Below, piece by piece: positions 58,967-64,000 of a DNA stretch of 64,000 bases (positions are counted from its first letter, which is position 1; each line of letters opens with the position of its first letter). A program made the position numbers and the translations under genes. Source of the stretch: Oliverpabstia intestinalis. GTDB taxonomy: Bacteria; Bacillota; Clostridia; Lachnospirales; Lachnospiraceae. The stretch spans positions 49,839 to 113,838 of the forward strand of contig NZ_VUMS01000012.1 of assembly GCF_009696065.1 (NCBI RefSeq), read 5' to 3'. A model generated the notes under the pieces. It was given only the letters and a program-made list of their open reading frames with translations. It searched no databases and was not told where the DNA came from.

Positions 58967-60658
58967 ATGAAAAGTGAATGGATGATAACCCTGCTCACGG
59001 CAGGGGGCATCCTGATCCTGTGCGCTGCCATGATCATCTGGGATAAGATCCGGCAGCGCAAATGGTTTCTGCGGCATCTGAAACAGCGGTGGGGAACCGT
59101 ACCGGATCGGGAATATACCCAGGAGGAATTGGAAAGCATCTCCCATTATGCGAAACGGAATGAGGGAGAGCAGTTTATGATCGATGATATCACCTGGAAC
59201 GATCTGCAGATGGATGAAATTTTTATACGTATAAACAATACACTTTCTTCCTGCGGCGAAGATGTACTTTACCAGATATTGCGCCAGCCGCAGATGGATC
59301 GAAACGTGTTGGATGAAAGAGAACGGCTGATTGCATATTTTCAGACCCATGAAGAAGAACGGATTCAGGTGCTGACACGGGTAAATGAGGTCAAAAAGAT
59401 CTGGAAAATGTCTATTGCGGATTATATCGATGCATTGAAAGACGTGGATCGCAGAGGAAGAGGAAAATACCCTCTGCTGGCAGGACTTTCGGCAGCGGCA
59501 ATTGTCGCTACGCTGATCCGCCCGATCCCGTGTATGTTTCTGTTGCTTCTGATGCTCTGCGTCAGTGCGGTGGTTCATACACGGGATTCCAAAAGGATTG
59601 AACCGTATCTGAACTGCTTTGTCTGTATCCTTCGTCTTCTGCGGGCAGCGGATCAGTTTGAAAAACTGGACAATCCGGTGATTCAGACCTATCTTGACCG
59701 GATCCGGACAGGCAGAAAGAAAATGAAAAGTTTCCGCCGGGGTGCTTTTCTGGTGGCTTCGACGAATTCTGTACAGGACGGTCTGGAAGCAATCATTGTC
59801 TCCTATCTTCGCATTATCTTTCAGGTGGATTTTATCAAGTTTTATTCGATGCTGAAACATGTAGAAGGGAATGAATCCACCATCGAAGATATGTATCAGG
59901 CGATGGGAGAGTTAGATGCTTTGATTGCGGTTGCTTCGTTCCGGGAGAGTCTGCCTTATTACAGTCAACCCGAATTCGCGGAAGTGAATGACCGGGAGGG
60001 TGCATCTTTGAAAGTGGAGAAACTGTATCATCCGCTGATCGGCGATCCGGTTGCAAACAGCATACAGATGCAGAGGGGAGTGCTGATCACCGGATCCAAT
60101 GCTTCCGGAAAATCTACATTTTTAAAAACCATTGCGATCAATACCATTCTGGCTCAGACCGTACACACCTGTATTGCAAAGGATTACTGTGGAAGTTTTA
60201 TGAAGATCCTTACTTCTATGGCATTGCGGGACAATCTGGCAGGTGGCGAGAGCTACTATATGGTAGAGATCCGTTCCCTGAAACGAATTCTGGAAGAGTG
60301 TGAGAAACCGGAACCGGTGCTTTGTATCGTGGATGAGGTTCTTCGCGGAACCAACACCATCGAGCGAATCGCCGCATCCTCACAGATCCTGCATTCTCTG
60401 GCAAAACCGAAAGTTCTTGCCATGGCGGCAACGCACGATATCGAACTGTCCTATGTCCTGGAAAAAGAGTATGATAACTATCACTTTGAGGAAGAGATTC
60501 AGGAAAATGATGTGGTATTTGACTATAAACTCCGCACCGGCAGAGCCATGACGAGAAATGCGATCCGCCTGCTTGCTATGATCGGTTATGATCCGAAGAT
60601 TATCGAGGCGGCACAGGAGAGCGCGAAACACTTTGAAGAAACCGGTGTGTGGAAATAA
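58967..60658 (+). CDS. Membrane-anchored MutS-like ATPase
   Basis: 563 residues. One N-terminal membrane helix (WMITLLTAGGILILCAAMII) and a helical pair near 170-200 (LLAGLSAAAIVATLIRPIP, FLLLLMLCVSAVV). The C-terminal 230 residues are a MutS domain V: GVLITGSNASGKSTFLKTI (Walker A), CIVDEVLRGTNTIERIAAS (Walker B) and AATHDIELSYVL. It lacks the mismatch-binding domain I and the connector domain. Such membrane-bound MutS-like proteins are known from Firmicutes and Bacteroidetes without a settled role, so mismatch repair should not be assumed. Followed closely by rnhA. Confidence 0.88.
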   Translation: MKSEWMITLLTAGGILILCAAMIIWDKIRQRKWFLRHLKQRWGTVPDREYTQEELESISHYAKRNEGEQFMIDDITWNDLQMDEIFIRINNTLSSCGEDVLYQILRQPQMDRNVLDERERLIAYFQTHEEERIQVLTRVNEVKKIWKMSIADYIDALKDVDRRGRGKYPLLAGLSAAAIVATLIRPIPCMFLLLLMLCVSAVVHTRDSKRIEPYLNCFVCILRLLRAADQFEKLDNPVIQTYLDRIRTGRKKMKSFRRGAFLVASTNSVQDGLEAIIVSYLRIIFQVDFIKFYSMLKHVEGNESTIEDMYQAMGELDALIAVASFRESLPYYSQPEFAEVNDREGASLKVEKLYHPLIGDPVANSIQMQRGVLITGSNASGKSTFLKTIAINTILAQTVHTCIAKDYCGSFMKILTSMALRDNLAGGESYYMVEIRSLKRILEECEKPEPVLCIVDEVLRGTNTIERIAASSQILHSLAKPKVLAMAATHDIELSYVLEKEYDNYHFEEEIQENDVVFDYKLRTGRAMTRNAIRLLAMIGYDPKIIEAAQESAKHFEETGVWK

Positions 60659-60671
60659 AAGGAGAACTGTT

Positions 60672-61148
60672 ATGTTAGTGAAAATCTATACCGACGGCGC
60701 AGCCAGAGGTAACCCGGACGGACCGGGAGGATATGGCTGTGTCCTGCATTATACTGATCGAAATGGAAATCTTCACGAGAAAGAACTTTCCGCAGGATAT
60801 AAAAAGACGACAAATAACCGGATGGAGCTGATGGCAGCGATCGTGGGTCTGGAAGCCCTGAACCGTCCCTGCCAGATTCAGTTATATTCCGATTCCAAGT
60901 ATCTGGTAGATGCCTTCAACCAGCATTGGATCGATGGCTGGATCAAAAAAGGATGGAAGCGTGGAAAGAATGAGCCGGTAAAAAATGTGGATCTGTGGAA
61001 ACGTCTGTTACAGGCGAAAGAACCACACCAGGTGGAATTTATCTGGGTGAAAGGTCATGACGGCCATGAGATGAACGAGCGGTGCGATTATCTGGCAACC
61101 TCTGCGGCGGATGGAGACAATCTGTTGGTGGACCCGGGGATTGCATAA
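60672..61148 (+). CDS. rnhA: Ribonuclease HI
   Basis: 158 residues from ATG 60672 with AAAAGGAGAA upstream. Catalytic acids in IYTDGAARGNPD (Asp), TNNRMELMAAI (Glu), LYSDSKYLVDAF (Asp) and ERCDYLATSAA (Asp), plus the basic handle GWIKKGWKRGKNEPVKNVDL. It removes RNA from RNA-DNA hybrids. It lies 13 nt after the MutS-like gene and shares its transcript. Confidence 0.96.
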   Translation: MLVKIYTDGAARGNPDGPGGYGCVLHYTDRNGNLHEKELSAGYKKTTNNRMELMAAIVGLEALNRPCQIQLYSDSKYLVDAFNQHWIDGWIKKGWKRGKNEPVKNVDLWKRLLQAKEPHQVEFIWVKGHDGHEMNERCDYLATSAADGDNLLVDPGIA

Positions 61149-61150
61149 AG

Positions 61151-61203
61151 AAAAAGAACATGTATTTTAATTATATTAATAGTTAAAATACATGTTCTTT
61201 TTG
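61151..61203. terminator. Bidirectional terminator between rnhA and the AraC gene
   Basis: AAAAAGAACATGTATTTTAA (61151-61170) pairs perfectly with the arm at 61183-61202 ending TTCTTTTT. Convergent use is likely. Confidence 0.92.
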
Positions 61204-61239
61204 TATATAAAAGCCTTTTTCAGACATGCTCTAGCAGTA

Positions 61240-62175
61240 TCAACCGGGAAGATCTCCACGGATCCGGTAGCGGTAATCGCTTGGTGTGATTCCCATGATA
61301 CGGTGAAAGATTTCCGTATAATAGCTGGCACCGGAGAACCCAACCTGTAAAGCGATCTCTGTGATGGTATACGAGGTATTGACAAGCAAAGGAATACTCT
61401 GTTCGATACGGTAAGTCATCAGATAATTCATCGGTGTCTGGTGGAGAAGACGTTTGCAGAGTCTTTCACACTCCCCGGGACTTACAGAGACTGCATCTGC
61501 AAGATCCTTCAAAGATATTTTACCGGTATAATGAGAGTGAATATAAGTAAGAAACGTATCCAGTGTTTTTCTGTCTCTGGATATTTTTTTGGCGGGAGCG
61601 ATCGTAAAGCCAGGTCGCTGACTCATTTTCCAGAGAAGTCCCCAGGTGGTGGAAAGATGGGAGAGAATCTGCAATTCCCAGGTTTCCGGTTGTTCCTGAT
61701 GAAGAATTCCACACTTGTAAAGAATATCCAGAAGTATCTGCTGTTCAGGATCTTCCGGACGTATATAAAGTGCAGGAGTTGCCGGATTACCGAGCAGAGG
61801 TTTTACGTATTTTCGGAAAAGAATATTGGACTCGGTACCGTAGATAAAAGCTGGGTGAAAGATAATGGTATGAGATACTGCTGTTTCACTTCCCACAGGA
61901 TGACAATCGTGCAGCTGTTTGGCATTGATCCAGAGCACCTCTCCGGGGTGGAGCACATATTCAGTTAATTCAACCTGAATCCGTACAGATCCCTGAAGCT
62001 GATAGTGAAATTCCACTTCCGGATGCCAGTGCATGGGAACATACAGGGTATGTTCCCCGCTTTCCGACACTGGAAAATAATCCATGTGGATATCAACCGG
62101 AAAATCATGGCTGCCATGAAGCTGATTTTCTTTCAGATTTTTCTGGGTGGAAATGACAGGACAGTTTGTTGACAT
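61240..62175 (-). CDS. AraC family transcriptional regulator with cupin sensor
   Basis: 311 residues. N-terminal cupin (VPMHWHPEVEFHYQLQGS, HPGEVLWINAKQLH), a middle linker, and two C-terminal AraC helix-turn-helix motifs (SLKDLADAVSVSPGECERL and ITEIALQVGFSGASYYTEIF followed by GITPSDYR). The cupin type commonly senses sugars. It is divergent from the YczE-like gene, which may be its target. Minus-strand single gene. Confidence 0.92.
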   Translation of the reverse strand: MSTNCPVISTQKNLKENQLHGSHDFPVDIHMDYFPVSESGEHTLYVPMHWHPEVEFHYQLQGSVRIQVELTEYVLHPGEVLWINAKQLHDCHPVGSETAVSHTIIFHPAFIYGTESNILFRKYVKPLLGNPATPALYIRPEDPEQQILLDILYKCGILHQEQPETWELQILSHLSTTWGLLWKMSQRPGFTIAPAKKISRDRKTLDTFLTYIHSHYTGKISLKDLADAVSVSPGECERLCKRLLHQTPMNYLMTYRIEQSIPLLVNTSYTITEIALQVGFSGASYYTEIFHRIMGITPSDYRYRIRGDLPG

Positions 62176-62196
62176 AAGCGGTACCTCGGATTATGT

Positions 62197-62307
62197 TGAT
62201 TTTGTTATAGAAATTGCAGATATTGTGATAGCTGAATTCCTGTGAAATTATTATACTGTCTTTTGTGTTAAAACACAAGAAAGGAAGTTCAGAATGATTT
62301 TGTTATA
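62197..62307. promoter_or_regulatory. AraC/YczE-like intergenic control region
   Basis: TGATTTTGTTATA occurs twice, at 62197-62209 and 62295-62307, as perfect 13-base direct repeats. Between them is a plus-strand -10 box TATACT (62252-62257) without a good -35 and a palindrome TTGTGTTAAAACACAA (62262-62277). The repeats resemble sites for an AraC-type protein; binding is inference. Confidence 0.45.
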
Positions 62308-62364
62308 AAAAACAGATGAAAATCTGATTTTCAGGAGAGAGGAAGAGAAGGAGGATCTTTTATT

Positions 62365-63000
62365 ATGGGAACAAAAAAGAATAATCTGGGGGTTCGTATC
62401 GCGATGGCGGTAATCGGAATAGCACTGACTGCTGTTTCTGTGGGGCTTCAAAAGATTTCGGGACTTGGAGTGGATCCGTTTAGTGTTATTATTTTCGGTT
62501 TTTCCAATGCCTTTCATGCGACATATCAGACCGTATATATTGTGGTGTGTGCCGTTTTGCTGAGTATAGCATTTATTTTTAATAGAAAATTACTTGGAAT
62601 TGCAACGGTTGTCAATCTGTTTTTCAGCGGATTTGTTACAGACGCCACCAGAAAAGCAGTTGTAAAAGTGGTGGGGGAACATCCCTCAATGGCAGTTCGT
62701 GTTATCTTATTGCTGATCGTTGTACTGTTGATTTCTATTTCTTCAGCTTTGTACTATTCTTCAGAACTTGGGGTATCTCCATACGATGCACAGGCACTGA
62801 CAATTGCAGAGAAAACAAAATTTCCCTTCCGCGCAGTGAGAATCGGTACCGATGTGGTGTGCTGTGCTGTCGGGTTTGCTCTGGGAGGAGACCTGGGACT
62901 GGCTACTCTGGTGTATGCTTTTTGCATGGGACCATTTATCCAGTTTTGCAGGGAACATTTAACGGATAAGATGGCAGCAGGAGAACTGTTTCACAAATAA
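62365..63000 (+). CDS. YczE/YitT-like membrane protein
   Basis: 211 residues, about five membrane helices. GVDPFSVIIFGFSNAF and the repeat-like LGVSPYDAQALTIAEK, together with a short hydrophilic C terminus (TDKMAAGELFHK), resemble the YczE family of small integral membrane proteins, of unknown role. AGAAGGAGGATCTTTTATT before the ATG is a strong ribosome site. Divergent from the AraC regulator; ended by a strong hairpin. Confidence 0.82.
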   Translation: MGTKKNNLGVRIAMAVIGIALTAVSVGLQKISGLGVDPFSVIIFGFSNAFHATYQTVYIVVCAVLLSIAFIFNRKLLGIATVVNLFFSGFVTDATRKAVVKVVGEHPSMAVRVILLLIVVLLISISSALYYSSELGVSPYDAQALTIAEKTKFPFRAVRIGTDVVCCAVGFALGGDLGLATLVYAFCMGPFIQFCREHLTDKMAAGELFHK

Positions 63001-63015
63001 AGAATGAGAATAAGG

Positions 63016-63046
63016 GAAAATCCGCTGGTGTCCCAGCGGATTTTCT
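63016..63046 (+). terminator. Terminator after the YczE-like gene
   Basis: GAAAATCCGCTGG (63016-63028) pairs with CCAGCGGATTTTC (63033-63045). No gene or clear signal is seen in 63048-63156. Confidence 0.88.
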
Positions 63047-63156
63047 GTGAGCACGGAGTATATTTGAAATCATATTTTGAAAAACGGTGTGAGAGCAGAC
63101 AGCACAGCATCCGGTGTATTTTTTCGTGAGTTTTTCCAACAATCACGGAATAATGA

Positions 63157-63185
63157 TTGACAGTATGCACGCAGAATGATATACT
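63157..63185 (+). promoter_or_regulatory. Promoter of the riboswitch-controlled gene
   Basis: Consensus TTGACA (63157-63162) and TATACT (63180-63185) with a 17-base spacer. Confidence 0.9.
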
Positions 63186-63245
63186 CATTCTGTTAAAAAG
63201 ATAACGGTAAAAATTACCGAATATCGACCACATAGAAAAGCGTAA

Positions 63246-63425
63246 GGTGTCGGATGACAGAAGATTTCTGTTAATCCGGTGAAAAGGGAAACAGGTGTGA
63301 ATCCTGTACGAACTCGTCACCGTGATTCGCGAGGGAAGACAAAAACCACTGGGAAACCGGGAAGGTGTCAAACCGCTTGAGCGATCAGCCGGGAGACCTG
63401 CCTTTGCGCAGTACGGGAACGAAAG
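63246..63425 (+). ncRNA. Cobalamin riboswitch
   Basis: The conserved class I cobalamin aptamer order is present: AATCCGGTGAAAAGGGAA, CAGGTGTGAATCCTG, GTCACCGTGATTCGCGAGGG, CCACTGGGAAACCGGGAAGG and the B12 box CAGCCGGGAGACCTGCC (near 63390-63406). It would sense adenosylcobalamin or a close corrinoid. The promoter is 60 bases upstream and an intrinsic terminator follows the aptamer, so control by premature termination is expected. Confidence 0.95.
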
Positions 63426-63592
63426 TTCAGGCCACGAGGAATTGGCAGTACGAAAGAAAAACCTGTTTGCTTGTATAAAAATGGTTTTTCCGGCACTTAT
63501 GGTGAAAGAAACATCTATAACCGTTAAACGGTTCTGGTATCCCTGAAACTGATTCTGAAACTATAAGAAGAATTCCAAATGTAGTACCTACT

Positions 63593-63620
63593 ACCTTCGT
63601 CTCCGGACGGAGGTTTTTTA
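63593..63620 (+). terminator. Riboswitch expression-platform terminator
   Basis: CCTTCGTC (63594-63601) pairs with GACGGAGG (63606-63613) around a 4-base loop, then TTTTTT. It lies 100 nt before the lipoprotein start, so it would abort the message when cobalamin is bound. Confidence 0.85.
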
Positions 63621-63721
63621 CGTTTCATGCGGGCAAGACCCCAGACAACCTTCTTCGGAGAGCCGTCCTGTACCACCGTGGTACACAATCTCAAAAGGAC
63701 AAAGACAGGAGGAACCATGAG
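63621..63721 (+). promoter_or_regulatory. Leader between riboswitch terminator and lipoprotein gene
   Basis: Contains the palindrome GTACCACCGTGGTAC (63669-63683) and CTTCTTCGGAG. AGGAGG (63707-63712) serves ATG 63722; a nearer ATG at 63717 gives a two-codon frame (ATG AGA TGA) overlapping the real start by one base. Its effect is unknown. Confidence 0.4.
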
Positions 63722-64000
63722 ATGAAAAAGAAAATTGTAGTGCTGATGCTTTCAGCAGCTATGACCATGTCCATGATGACAGGATGTGGAAACACAGCAA
63801 AGGATGACAGTGCATCCACAACAACAGAAACAACACAGGATGCAGAAGCCACAGAAGAAGCAGAACCGACAGAAGAAGCCACCGAAGAAGCCGCAGATGA
63901 CAGTGCATCTGACCAGGAGGCAGCAGATAAAGTAGCAGCCCTGATCGATCAGATCTATGTGCAGGAAAGAAACGACAACACTGACGAACAGTGTAAAGAA
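63722..64000 (+). CDS. B12-regulated lipoprotein, probable N terminus of an exported CbiK-like chelatase (3' truncated)
   Basis: Only the first 93 residues are inside the window. A lipoprotein signal peptide ends with MMTGCG (Cys22 or so), followed by a long Thr/Glu/Ala-rich spacer (TEEAEPTEEATEEA) and then DKVAALIDQIYVQERNDNTDEQ. From memory, gut Lachnospiraceae have lipoprotein cobaltochelatases (CbiK-like) with a region like this before a VVSFGTS chelatase domain. The riboswitch supports a corrinoid role. Alternatives: a metal- or corrinoid-binding lipoprotein of an uptake system. The frame is open to the window end. Confidence 0.75.
   Translation, partial: MKKKIVVLMLSAAMTMSMMTGCGNTAKDDSASTTTETTQDAEATEEAEPTEEATEEAADDSASDQEAADKVAALIDQIYVQERNDNTDEQCKE

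Noticed and set aside
1..64000. tRNA, rRNA, insertion sequence or prophage genes
   Set aside because: None recognised by eye; no transposase, integrase or tRNA cloverleaf was seen, though a tRNA scan could not be run.

Overview
The window looks like chromosomal DNA from an anaerobic Firmicute of the family Lachnospiraceae, most like Blautia. This is an inference from gene content and style: a six-gene Rnf complex in the order C-D-G-E-A-B, a clostridial hemA / sirC-hemC / cobA-hemD / hemB / hemL cluster, CbiK-type cobaltochelatases, a GerW (YtfJ) sporulation protein, clean TTGACA-17-TATAAT promoters and AGGAGG ribosome sites. No rRNA, tRNA, transposase, prophage or CRISPR array was seen. Most of the window is ordinary core genome.

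Layout. 1-3.0 kb: 5'-truncated wall amidase with choline-binding-type repeats, then a HAD hydrolase fused to a CPBP membrane protease. 3.0-5.0 kb: rpsB-tsf. 5.1-7.6 kb, minus strand: LacI-type regulator coupled to a MATE exporter. 7.6-10 kb: udk, nrdG-like, dUTPase and a small membrane protein. 10-14.6 kb: pstSCAB-phoU behind Pho-box-like repeats; PstS has its two halves in swapped order. 14.7-21.4 kb: DUF1292 protein, ilvE, an Orn/Lys/Arg decarboxylase-like enzyme, exonuclease III, a debranching-enzyme-like protein lacking two catalytic residues, and a DUF5662 protein. 21.5-26.2 kb: lone fabH, then a copper module (csoR, copA with an embedded copZ, a second HMA protein). 26.6-31.7 kb: RpiR regulator, HI0933-type flavoprotein, cmk-ispH-rpsA. 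31.8-39.0 kb: YprB-like exonuclease, CmpB-type membrane protein, rnfCDGEAB. 39.2-47 kb: ruvA, a 110-bp tandem repeat, ruvB, zapA, a U32 protein, an FtsW/RodA-PBP pair. 47-51.3 kb: NUDIX, small unknowns, DUF2953-ytfJ and an ABC-F ATPase. 51.4-58.9 kb: cbiK (minus) and the tetrapyrrole operon. 59-64 kb: membrane-anchored MutS-like protein, rnhA, an AraC regulator divergent from a YczE-like protein, and a cobalamin riboswitch ahead of a truncated lipoprotein.

How it works together. hemA-L makes uroporphyrinogen III from glutamyl-tRNA, and the fused CobA and SirC domains divert it to sirohydrochlorin, into which CbiK would insert cobalt. No genes for heme-specific steps are present here, so the pathway points to corrinoids or siroheme. 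The B12 riboswitch at the right edge controls a lipoprotein that probably begins a second, exported CbiK-like protein. Rnf couples ferredoxin oxidation to NAD+ reduction and ion export, as in acetogens and other clostridia.

Less ordinary features: the permuted PstS, the debranching-enzyme pseudoenzyme, the fused and nested genes (HAD-CPBP, SirC-HemC, CopA/CopZ), and two families of dispersed structured repeats. One family sits 20-50 nt upstream of at least five start codons, always in the same orientation.
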